Assembly (NCBI GenBank): GCA_902482185.1
Contig: CABSZR010000045.1
Span: 1-9,031, forward strand
Length of the DNA stretch: 9,031 nucleotides
Reading direction: 5' to 3'
Origin: an uncultured Collinsella sp.
GTDB taxonomy: Bacteria > Actinomycetota > Coriobacteriia > Coriobacteriales > Coriobacteriaceae
The position numbers were made by a program, and so were the translations under genes. This document shows positions 1 to 6,520 of the stretch, one piece after another (position 1 is the stretch's first letter; each line of letters opens with the position of its first letter). The notes under the pieces are model-generated. The model saw only the letters and a program-made list of their open reading frames with translations, did not search any database and was not told the origin of the DNA.

Positions 1-8
1 GTCCTAAG

Positions 9-63
9 TAGTCATTGGGGGCGTTTTTGTTTGACTAGTCGTTTAAGAACGTCCCCGATGCTA
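9..63. repeat. Long imperfect inverted repeat (possible dispersed intergenic element)
   Basis: Bases 9-25 pair with bases 48-63: sixteen pairs with one bulged T (position 12) and two G-T wobbles, built around a GGGG/CCCC core. The inner part holds the 8-base palindrome GACTAGTC at 33-40, and the pentamer TAGTC occurs at both 9-13 and 36-40, so the element looks composite. It is not followed by a T-run, so it is a poor intrinsic terminator as read on the + strand. From memory, similar TAGTCATTGGGG motifs recur between genes in Coriobacteriia, but I could not check this. It could be a MITE-like or REP-like repeat, or the end of an upstream transcript outside the window. Confidence 0.6.
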
Positions 64-119
64 TTTGAATTGCTAATTTGTGCGGGTTGTGGTTTTGTGA
101 CATGCTGAAATTAAAGATA

Positions 120-133
120 CTGTACAACTGTAC
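120..133. promoter_or_regulatory. Small dyad / direct repeat, possible operator
   Basis: CTGTAC is repeated directly at 120-125 and 128-133. The same bases contain a perfect 5-bp inverted repeat, GTACA (122-126) and TGTAC (129-133), separated by two bases. It sits in the AT-rich leader about 20 bases upstream of a -10-like TATATT (152-157), where a repressor or activator could act. Short dyads occur by chance, and no regulator gene is present in the window. Confidence 0.25.
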
Positions 134-157
134 GTTAATTCGTCTTCGTAGTATATT
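129..157 (+). promoter_or_regulatory. Candidate promoter for the YhgE/Pip operon
   Basis: The -10-like hexamer TATATT at 152-157 matches the consensus at five of six positions. The hexamer 17 bases upstream (129-134, TGTACG) matches TTGACA at only three. A better -35-like sequence, GTGACA, lies at 97-102 but has no good -10 at the right distance. The -10 lies in the AT-rich stretch before the first gene and would give a 5' leader of roughly 85 bases to the start at 250. Confidence is limited by the weak -35. Confidence 0.3.
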
Positions 158-249
158 GCTACCCGCAAAACTCAATACCATTGTGCTCTGAGACGCTAAA
201 GCGCCTACGTACAATGGTTGTCGATAGTACGATTCGATTCAACGACAGG

Positions 250-3030
250 ATGGATGGTCCAAGCGTGAGTCTCGGCAGCAAACTATCCAATGCAAAGGTG
301 TCCTTTGCGATATTTAAGCGCGACATCAAGCGACTGCTTGTGAACCCCGTCGCCCTGGTGGTTACCCTAGGCGTGTGCGTTATTCCCTCGCTGTATGCCT
401 GGTATAACATCGTGGCAAACTGGGATCCGTATGGAAACACCCAAGGCATCAAGATTGCTATCGCCAACAACGATCGAGGCACCCAAAACGACTTGGTGGG
501 TGAGCTCAACGCTGGCGACAAAGTGGTCGACCAGCTCAAGGAGAATCATCAGTTGGGCTGGACGTTCGTCGACTCGACGGCCGATGCCAAGGAGGGCGTC
601 GAGAGCGGCGAGTACTATGCCGCTATCGTGATTCCCAAGAACTTCTCGGATAACCTGGTTTCGATGCTCGACGGCAACTACCATCAGCCCAAGCTCACGT
701 ACTACGTCAATGAGAAGAAGAGCGCCATTGCGCCCAAGGTTACCGATACCGGTGCAAACACCATCGAGGAGCAGATCAACTCGGAATTTGTCTCTACGGT
801 AGGCAAGACTGTTGCCGGTATCGCCAAGGATGCCGGTGTCGATTTAAAGGACAAGGCAACCCAGACTCAGGACTCGCTGGCAAGTTCGGTGTCCGAGGCG
901 TCCGACACCTTGGGCGAGGTGCGCGATTCGATTGGCGATATGAATGCCGCCATTGATAAGACGAGTGGCGCTATCGCCTCGGCTGATGCGGCACTTGCCG
1001 GCCTGCAGGGTCAGGCGCCGTCGCTGACACAGGCGATCTCCCAGGGCAACGACCTGCTGAGCGAAGCTCGCACCACGGCGGGCAACTCCATCACCTCGCT
1101 CTCCAAGGCGCTCTCGGAAGGCAGCCTTGCGCTCACCAAGACGTCGGCCTCTGCGAACGCTGCCATCGGCAAGCTGACGGGCGCGGTCACATCTACGACC
1201 ACCCGTATCGACAACTCGCTCGAGTCTCTTCAAGCGACGATCGACCACAATAAGGCCGTTATCGGGCACTTGGAGATTCTCGCCAATGACACGTCGACAG
1301 GTTCCGAGGAAATTGACGCGCGCATTGTATCGACCATCGATTTGCTTCGAGAGCAGAATGAAAAGCTTCAGAGCATCAAGGACGGTCTGTCCGCGCAGTC
1401 GAGCGCCATGGCGAATGACGCAGCGGCTGTTTCGGGTGCCAGTGACGCTATCAATAACGCAATTCATACCGGTGCGACCAACCTTGGCCAAGCCCAGACG
1501 GACTTGGGCCAAAACGCGCTGCCGAAGGCCTCGAGCGCGCTCGACTCTTTTGCTGCCGTTTCGGGCGACCTGACCGGTATCGTCTCGGGTATGACACCTA
1601 CACTTGCAAATGCGCGCGGCACGTTGGCGCAGCTTAGCGCTACGCTCGGCCAGGCCAAGACCACGCTGTCCCAGACCGATTCCTTGCTTGCCAAGGTCCA
1701 GGACAAGCTTGCAACCGCCGCCAATGACATCGCGGCGCTGCAGACCTCCGAGTCCATGGGCGAGCTGGCCGATCTGATGGGCGTCGATGTCAATGACGTG
1801 GCAGATTTCATGGCGTCTCCGGTTGAGTTGACGTCCAAGTCAATCTATCCGGTCAAGAGCTTTGGCTCGGGCATCGCTCCCTTCTACACCAATCTGGCGC
1901 TTTGGGTGGGCGGCTATGTGCTCATCGCCATTTACAAGCTCGAGGTCGACCGTGAAGGTGTTGGCAGCTTTACGGCGCGCCAAGGCTACTTTGGCCGCTG
2001 GTTGCTCATGGTGATCCTGGGCGCATTGCAGGCCATCATCGTTACGGTAGGCGATCTGGTGATTGGCGTGCAGTGCGTCAGCCCGCTGCTGTTCGTGCTG
2101 GGCGGCATCGCCATTTCGTTCACCTACGTCAATATCATCTATGCGCTGTCCACCACGTTTAAGCATATCGGCAAGGCTATCGGCGTCATTCTCGTCATCG
2201 TGCAGATCCCGGGTTCGTCGGGCATGTACCCCATCGAGATGATGCCCGGCTTCTTCCAGTGGCTGCACCCGCTGCTGCCCTTTACCTACGGCATCAATCT
2301 GCTGCGCGAGACGGTCGGCGGCATGTATTCGTTCAACTACCTGTTTAACCTGTGCATTCTGGGCGTGTTCTTGATCGTGGCGCTCTTTATCGGCCTGCAG
2401 CTGCGTCCGCTGCTGCTCAACCTTAACCTGCTCTTTGATAAACAGCTCTCCACGACCGGTATGATGATTTGCGAGTCCAACGACCTGCCGCGCCAGCGCT
2501 ACTCGCTGCGCACGGCCATGCGTGTCATGCTCGATTCCGATTCGTACCGTCGCGAACTGCTCGATCATGCGGTCGCCTTTGAACATCGCTACCCGTACTA
2601 CATCAAGGGCGGTTTTGCCGCCGTGGTGGGCGTTCAGGTCCTGCTCTTTGTCCTGTCGACGGTTCTCGATATCGACAATAACGGCAAGATCATCCTGCTT
2701 GTTATTTGGATCATCTCGGTTATTGCCATCTGCGGCTGGCTTATCAATATCGAATATATCCGCGCGAGCCTCAATACCCAGATGCGCATCTCGGCGCTTT
2801 CGGATGAGGACCTGCGTCGCGAGATGCGCGAACACACGGCCGCCATTCCTGCCGCCCGCCACATGTTTGGCCTCAACGCCAGCGAGCGTGGTGCCAAGGG
2901 CGGCGATCAGTCCACGGGCTGCTTGCCGCATATGGGCTCGCACTATAAATCTCAGGGCAGCGACAGCACAGCCACAAATGATGGAGATACCACCCCGCTT
3001 GGCAAGCACTCCAAAGGAGGTGAGGCATAA
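250..3030 (+). CDS. YhgE/Pip-family membrane protein with C-terminal extension
   Basis: This is a large envelope protein of the YhgE/Pip family (relatives include lactococcal phage infection protein Pip, Bacillus YhgE and YueB, and EsaA of type VIIb secretion). Its transported substrate is unknown. From the ATG at 250 it has 926 residues. A short cytoplasmic segment with FKRD is followed by a membrane helix (about 34-53) and the family signature LYAWYNI...WDPYGN. Next comes a roughly 490-residue cysteine-free extracytoplasmic region rich in Ala, Ser, Thr and Asp, probably long helices. An ABC-2-permease-like membrane block follows (about 545-720; motifs APFYT, LWVGG, PIEM, PFTYGIN). About 200 further residues add two hydrophobic helices (about 785-805 and 813-833) and a polar tail that its downstream paralogue lacks. 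The start is uncertain: in-frame TTG 181, ATG 214, ATG 250 and GTG 265 all lack a good ribosome site. ATG 250 was chosen because alignment with the paralogue favours a short N-terminus. The gene is coupled to the next one. Confidence 0.9.
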   Translation: MDGPSVSLGSKLSNAKVSFAIFKRDIKRLLVNPVALVVTLGVCVIPSLYAWYNIVANWDPYGNTQGIKIAIANNDRGTQNDLVGELNAGDKVVDQLKENHQLGWTFVDSTADAKEGVESGEYYAAIVIPKNFSDNLVSMLDGNYHQPKLTYYVNEKKSAIAPKVTDTGANTIEEQINSEFVSTVGKTVAGIAKDAGVDLKDKATQTQDSLASSVSEASDTLGEVRDSIGDMNAAIDKTSGAIASADAALAGLQGQAPSLTQAISQGNDLLSEARTTAGNSITSLSKALSEGSLALTKTSASANAAIGKLTGAVTSTTTRIDNSLESLQATIDHNKAVIGHLEILANDTSTGSEEIDARIVSTIDLLREQNEKLQSIKDGLSAQSSAMANDAAAVSGASDAINNAIHTGATNLGQAQTDLGQNALPKASSALDSFAAVSGDLTGIVSGMTPTLANARGTLAQLSATLGQAKTTLSQTDSLLAKVQDKLATAANDIAALQTSESMGELADLMGVDVNDVADFMASPVELTSKSIYPVKSFGSGIAPFYTNLALWVGGYVLIAIYKLEVDREGVGSFTARQGYFGRWLLMVILGALQAIIVTVGDLVIGVQCVSPLLFVLGGIAISFTYVNIIYALSTTFKHIGKAIGVILVIVQIPGSSGMYPIEMMPGFFQWLHPLLPFTYGINLLRETVGGMYSFNYLFNLCILGVFLIVALFIGLQLRPLLLNLNLLFDKQLSTTGMMICESNDLPRQRYSLRTAMRVMLDSDSYRRELLDHAVAFEHRYPYYIKGGFAAVVGVQVLLFVLSTVLDIDNNGKIILLVIWIISVIAICGWLINIEYIRASLNTQMRISALSDEDLRREMREHTAAIPAARHMFGLNASERGAKGGDQSTGCLPHMGSHYKSQGSDSTATNDGDTTPLGKHSKGGEA
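3013..3023 (+). promoter_or_regulatory. Strong Shine-Dalgarno inside the end of the upstream gene
   Basis: AAAGGAGGTGA is almost perfectly complementary to the 16S rRNA 3' end and lies seven bases before the ATG at 3031. It is read in the upstream frame as part of the last codons (Ser-Lys-Gly-Gly-Glu-Ala). The upstream TAA (3028-3030) directly abuts the ATG, so the pair is expected to be co-transcribed and probably translationally coupled. This site fixes the start of the second gene. Confidence 0.9.
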
Positions 3031-5220
3031 ATGAAGAACATCCTGCATCTGTTTAAGCGCGATGTCCAAAACGTGTCTCGCTCCGTGATCGGCTTGGTTG
3101 TCGTGATGGGCCTCATTATCGTACCGTGTCTGTACGCGTGGTTTAACATCGCCGGCAGCTGGGATCCGTACGGCAACACCGGCAATCTTAAGATCGCCGT
3201 GGTCAACACCGATGAGGGTTACGAGAGCGATTTGATCCCCGTCGAGGTTAACGTGGGCGAAAACGTGACCGCCACCCTACGCGGCAACGAGAGCTTCGAT
3301 TGGGTTGTGCTCAACAATCGCGAAAAGGCTATCGAGGGCGTTAAGTCGGGCGCGTACTATGCTGCCGTCGTTATCCCCAAAACGTTTAGCGCTGACATGA
3401 TGACGCTTTTCTCGACCGACGTGAAGCATGCCGATATCGAGTTCTACGAGAATCAGAAGGCCAACGCCATTGCGCAGATCGTGACCGAGAAGGGTTCGAG
3501 CGCCGTCCAGAGCCAGGTTAACAAAACTTTTACCGAGACCATTACGACGATCGGTCTTAAGACGGTGTCCAGCCTGCTCGATTACATGAGCACCGACCAG
3601 GTGGGTAACTTTATCGCCAACCTGTCCTCGACGCTCGGCGATTCGATTGAGGACCTGCGAGACGTTCGGGCAAATGCTTCGTCGCTGGCGGGCATTTTGA
3701 GCTCCACGTCCGATTCGCTGACGTCGGCGAGCGGCATGCTCAAGCAGACGGGCACGGTCGATGAGTCAACGAAGCAGCTGATGGAGCATGTCAAGAGCGG
3801 TATTAGCGATTCCAAGGAAGCGCTGAAGGACGCCAACGACGCCATCAATGCCGCGATTGACGGAAGCGCGGGCTCGTTTGACAACGTGTCCGCCGAGCTT
3901 GCGAAGGCATTTGATGCCGCGAATCAACATGTCGATCTTACAGTGTCCCAGCTCAACGATGCCGCGGCGGCGCTCAACACGCGTGCCGACGATATCGACG
4001 CCACGGCCGACCAGCTCCGCAGCTTTGCCGATCAGGTGACTGACGAAAAACTCCAGGACAGCCTCAAGTCTGTGGCAACATCGCTGAGCAGGATTGCTGT
4101 GGAGTATCGCAACAACGCCAAGGACTTGACGGCCACCGCGAAGTCTCTCTCTGACAGCATGGCAGAGGTTAATAAGTCGCGTGCCGAGGTCGATCAGGCA
4201 ATCGCGGATGCCAAGGCTGGTATCTCGGGCGCCAAGACTGACTACGACTCTACGTTTTCGGCCAAGGCAAAGGAGCTCAAGAAGACCATCTCGGGCGTTT
4301 TGGATTCGCTGAACGGTATTTCGAACGATCTGGATAGTGCTGTTGCTGGCCTGACCGACGCATCCGGTTCGCTGGCAAAGGGCCTCTCCAAGGCTGCAAA
4401 GCTGGTCAACAAGGCTTCTGATCAGCTGGGCGAGGCGTCGGACAAGATCAGCGCTTTCAAGGACGAGCTCGACGGCGCCTTGATGTCGGATGACCTCGCT
4501 ACGATCAAGACGATGATCGGCAATGATCCCGAGGGCCTGGCCGTGTCGCTTTCCGGCCCCGTCGCGCTCGATCGCAAGCCGGTCTATCCGATCCGCAACT
4601 ACGGTTCGGCCATGGCACCGTTCTACACGATTCTGTCGCTCTGGGTGGGCTCGATTGTGCTGGCGGCCATGATGAAGGTCTCGGTTGACGATGAGCTTAT
4701 CAACGAGCTCATCCCCGTGCGCCTGCACGAGATCTACCTGGGCCGCTACCTGTTCTTTGGCGGTCTGGCCCTGCTGCAGGCAACGCTCGTGTGTGCGGGC
4801 GACATCCTGTTCTTTGGCATCCAGTGCGACGACCCGCTGCAGTTTGTGCTGGCGGGCTGGGTCGCGAGTCTCGTGTTCTCCAATATCGTCTACACGCTTA
4901 CGGTATCGTTTGGAGATATCGGCAAGGCCCTCGCCGTCGTGCTGCTGGTCATGCAGGTCGGCGGTTCGGGCGGTACGTTCCCCATCGAGATGACCGGCCC
5001 CGTGTTCCAGGCGATCTATCCGTTCCTGCCGTTCACCCACGGCATCAACGCCATGCATGCCGCCATGGCTGGCGCCTACCATATGGAGTACTGGGTTGAG
5101 CTGGGCATTCTGGCGAGCTATCTGATTCCGTCGCTGGCCTTGGGCGTCGTCTTCCGCCGTCCGGTCATCAAAGCCAACGACTGGATCATCGAAAAACTGG
5201 AGTCAACCAAATTGATTTAG
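3031..5220 (+). CDS. YhgE/Pip-family membrane protein (second of a tandem pair)
   Basis: This is a second YhgE/Pip-family protein of 729 residues, close to the compact family architecture. The N-terminus carries FKRD at 8-11, a membrane helix at about 18-37 and the LYAWFNI...WDPYGNT signature that aligns directly with the upstream protein. An extracytoplasmic region of about 490 residues without cysteine follows. It contains many Ala/Ser/Asp/Lys-rich helical stretches (roughly 190-490), consistent with an extended, coiled-coil-like stalk. The C-terminal membrane block starts near 520 (YPIRNYGSAMAPFYT) and has about five to six helices, with GSGGTFPIEM (643-652) and PFLPFTHGIN (664-673). It ends soon after the last helix with a short basic tail. 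The start is secure because of the strong ribosome site, and the gene abuts its paralogue. I infer a heteromeric envelope complex or exporter. Some relatives act as phage receptors, but nothing here shows that role. Confidence 0.93.
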   Translation: MKNILHLFKRDVQNVSRSVIGLVVVMGLIIVPCLYAWFNIAGSWDPYGNTGNLKIAVVNTDEGYESDLIPVEVNVGENVTATLRGNESFDWVVLNNREKAIEGVKSGAYYAAVVIPKTFSADMMTLFSTDVKHADIEFYENQKANAIAQIVTEKGSSAVQSQVNKTFTETITTIGLKTVSSLLDYMSTDQVGNFIANLSSTLGDSIEDLRDVRANASSLAGILSSTSDSLTSASGMLKQTGTVDESTKQLMEHVKSGISDSKEALKDANDAINAAIDGSAGSFDNVSAELAKAFDAANQHVDLTVSQLNDAAAALNTRADDIDATADQLRSFADQVTDEKLQDSLKSVATSLSRIAVEYRNNAKDLTATAKSLSDSMAEVNKSRAEVDQAIADAKAGISGAKTDYDSTFSAKAKELKKTISGVLDSLNGISNDLDSAVAGLTDASGSLAKGLSKAAKLVNKASDQLGEASDKISAFKDELDGALMSDDLATIKTMIGNDPEGLAVSLSGPVALDRKPVYPIRNYGSAMAPFYTILSLWVGSIVLAAMMKVSVDDELINELIPVRLHEIYLGRYLFFGGLALLQATLVCAGDILFFGIQCDDPLQFVLAGWVASLVFSNIVYTLTVSFGDIGKALAVVLLVMQVGGSGGTFPIEMTGPVFQAIYPFLPFTHGINAMHAAMAGAYHMEYWVELGILASYLIPSLALGVVFRRPVIKANDWIIEKLESTKLI

Positions 5221-5283
5221 TTCAGCAACGTAAACGCCGTCGGAACATCGAGATCTTCCAACCCGATGCTTTAGCGTAGTGAA

Positions 5284-5313
5284 TTGCACGGGCTGCTTGG
5301 TTGTTGCTACAGT
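5284..5313 (+). promoter_or_regulatory. Candidate extended -10 promoter upstream of the EamA gene
   Basis: TGC followed by TACAGT (5305-5313) resembles an extended -10 element, with four of six core matches. TTGCAC at 5284-5289 is a weak -35 at an 18-base spacing. Transcription would start near 5320, at the base of the hairpin at 5318-5343, leaving a leader of about 100 bases before the EamA start. This is pattern matching only. Confidence 0.3.
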
Positions 5314-5317
5314 AGCG

Positions 5318-5354
5318 GGGCGTGCCGGGGGTCCGGTGCGCCCTGCTTTTATTT
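5318..5354 (+). terminator. GC-rich hairpin with T-rich tail: terminator or leader hairpin
   Basis: Bases 5318-5328 pair with 5333-5343 over eleven positions (two G-T wobbles) around a GGGT loop. The sequence then continues as TGCTTTTATTT. About 100 bases after the YhgE/Pip stop codon, this fits a rho-independent terminator, though the T-run begins three bases late. The left arm can instead pair with CACGCCC at 5393-5399, so a role in the leader of the next gene is also possible. Confidence 0.55.
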
Positions 5355-5421
5355 GACCATGAGGCGGCACGCAGCCATGCGCGTGCGGACACCACGCCCA
5401 GATTGAGCGCGAGGATGCCCT

Positions 5422-6405
5422 ATGGCCCAGCATGCCACTGACAATATCGAAATGATGCCCGATAGCCCTGTTGCTCGCGAGGACCTGGGCGCGGGCGGCA
5501 CCTCCCGCGGCGCCGGCGCTCGCTCGCCGCTGTTCTGGAAAGTCCTGCTGCTTTCGGTGGCAGTCGTCTGGGGCTACTCCTTTACGACCATGAAGGACGC
5601 GCTCGACACCATTCCGGTGTTCGAACTGCTCTACGTGCGCTTTCTGCCTGCGGCGTTGGTCATGTTTTTCATCTTCCACAAGCGCATCATCGCGCACCTC
5701 AACGCCCGCAACCTTATCGTCGGACTTGGCATGGGCGCACTTATGTGGGCCGCCTACACCCTGCAGACAGTCGGTCTGGCGCACACCACGGCGGGCAAGA
5801 ATGCTTTTTTGACGGGCACGTATTGCATCGTTGTGCCGTTCGCGAGCTATTTTCTGAGCGGCGAAAAACTCACCCGCTATAACCTGGGCGCGGCGCTGCT
5901 GTGCTTGGCGGGCATTGGCTTGGTGGCGCTCGATAGCGTCGAGTTCAACATCGGTGACGTCATTACGCTGGCAGGCGCGGTCTTCTTCGCCATCCAGATG
6001 GCGGTGACTGCCAAGTACGGTCGCAAAATGGACATCAACGTCATCACGTTTTGGATGTTTGTGGGCAACGGCGTGCTGAGCCTGGCAACGTCGCTGCTAT
6101 TCGAGACCCAAGCGCCTCTGTCCGTGTGGACGCCGAGCTTTATCAGCGCGATGGCGTTTCTCTCGGTTGGTTGCACATGCGCGGCTCTGCTCATCCAAAA
6201 CGTCGGCTTGGCGCATGTCTCGGCCTCGACGGGCTCACTGCTCCTTTCGATGGAGTCGCCTTCGGGCGTGTTGTTTTCGGTGCTGCTGATGGGGGAGGCG
6301 CTCACCTCGCGCCTGCTCGCCGGCTTCGCGCTCATCTTTCTTTCGATTATCTTGAGCGAGACGCATTTCGATTTCTTGCGCCGAAAATCACACCCGCAAT
6401 TGTAA
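5422..6405 (+). CDS. EamA/DMT-superfamily transporter
   Basis: This is an inner-membrane permease of the drug/metabolite transporter superfamily (EamA type), 327 residues long. Members export or import small metabolites such as amino acids or nucleosides, and the substrate cannot be read from the sequence. After a polar, Gly/Ala-rich N-terminus of about 35 residues there are about ten hydrophobic helices in two EamA repeats. The first repeat begins with VVWGYSFTTMKDAL (48-61) and includes GLAHTTAGKNAFLTGTY (118-134). The second has GLAHVSASTG (262-271) and the typical ending ESPSGVLFSVLLMGEALT (278-295). The ATG at 5422 follows GAGG (5411-5414) at seven bases. Another ATG at 5415 is out of frame. 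A strong terminator follows directly, so the gene is probably transcribed alone or from the leader upstream. The length is usual for the family, though the N-terminal extension is longer than typical. Confidence 0.93.
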   Translation: MAQHATDNIEMMPDSPVAREDLGAGGTSRGAGARSPLFWKVLLLSVAVVWGYSFTTMKDALDTIPVFELLYVRFLPAALVMFFIFHKRIIAHLNARNLIVGLGMGALMWAAYTLQTVGLAHTTAGKNAFLTGTYCIVVPFASYFLSGEKLTRYNLGAALLCLAGIGLVALDSVEFNIGDVITLAGAVFFAIQMAVTAKYGRKMDINVITFWMFVGNGVLSLATSLLFETQAPLSVWTPSFISAMAFLSVGCTCAALLIQNVGLAHVSASTGSLLLSMESPSGVLFSVLLMGEALTSRLLAGFALIFLSIILSETHFDFLRRKSHPQL

Positions 6406-6417
6406 ACAACTTGTTGC

Positions 6418-6442
6418 GCCGCCCTCCCAGGGCGGCATTTTT
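6418..6442 (+). terminator. Rho-independent terminator after the EamA gene
   Basis: GCCGCCCT (6418-6425) and AGGGCGGC (6429-6436) form a perfect 8-bp stem with a CCC loop, followed by A and five T residues. It begins 13 bases after the EamA stop codon and separates that gene from the amidohydrolase gene. The spacer and T-run are textbook for + strand termination. Confidence 0.93.
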
Positions 6443-6468
6443 ATGTCATGCCCTTACAGTTGTACCTT

Positions 6469-6490
6469 GCACTTTACGCTATCAAAGTGC
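6469..6490. promoter_or_regulatory. Perfect dyad upstream of the amidohydrolase, possible operator
   Basis: GCACTTT (6469-6475) and AAAGTGC (6484-6490) are perfect 7-bp inverted arms separated by eight bases, a 22-base dyad. It lies 30 bases before the amidohydrolase start and just after the preceding terminator, in the only place where a promoter for that gene could be. A weak -10-like TATCAA (6480-6485) overlaps the dyad. This is consistent with a repressor site, but a 5'-UTR hairpin is equally possible. There is no T-run, so it is not a terminator. Confidence 0.4.
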
Positions 6491-6520
6491 GTGCTGCAAA
6501 AACGTTACTGGAGGGCATCT

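Noticed and set aside
181..249. TTG at 181 or ATG at 214 as the start of the first gene
   Set aside because: Neither has a ribosome site, and the paralogue begins only seven residues before FKRD, favouring a shorter N-terminus. They are not excluded: ATG 214 remains possible.
1840..3069. Long minus-strand open frame of about 409 codons opposite the first YhgE/Pip gene
   Set aside because: It lies wholly opposite a well-supported membrane protein, its translation is rich in His, Arg, Gln and Asp with no family signature, and it has no promoter or ribosome site. It reflects few stops in the antisense frame of GC-rich codons.
3766..5082. Long minus-strand open frame of about 438 codons opposite the second YhgE/Pip gene
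   Set aside because: It has the same shadow character: Arg/Gly/His/Asp-rich composition with no recognisable domain, fully antisense to a recognised gene.
250..5220. Phage-resistance or type VII secretion locus
   Set aside because: YhgE/Pip relatives have links to phage reception and to EsaA, but no secretion ATPase, WXG100 protein, nuclease or other defence gene is present, so the label would be unsupported.
6443..6520. Upstream start at 6443 for the amidohydrolase
   Set aside because: The ATG lies directly after the terminator T-run, has no ribosome site, and adds 26 residues unlike the family N-terminus. ATG 6521 has GGAGGG at a proper distance.
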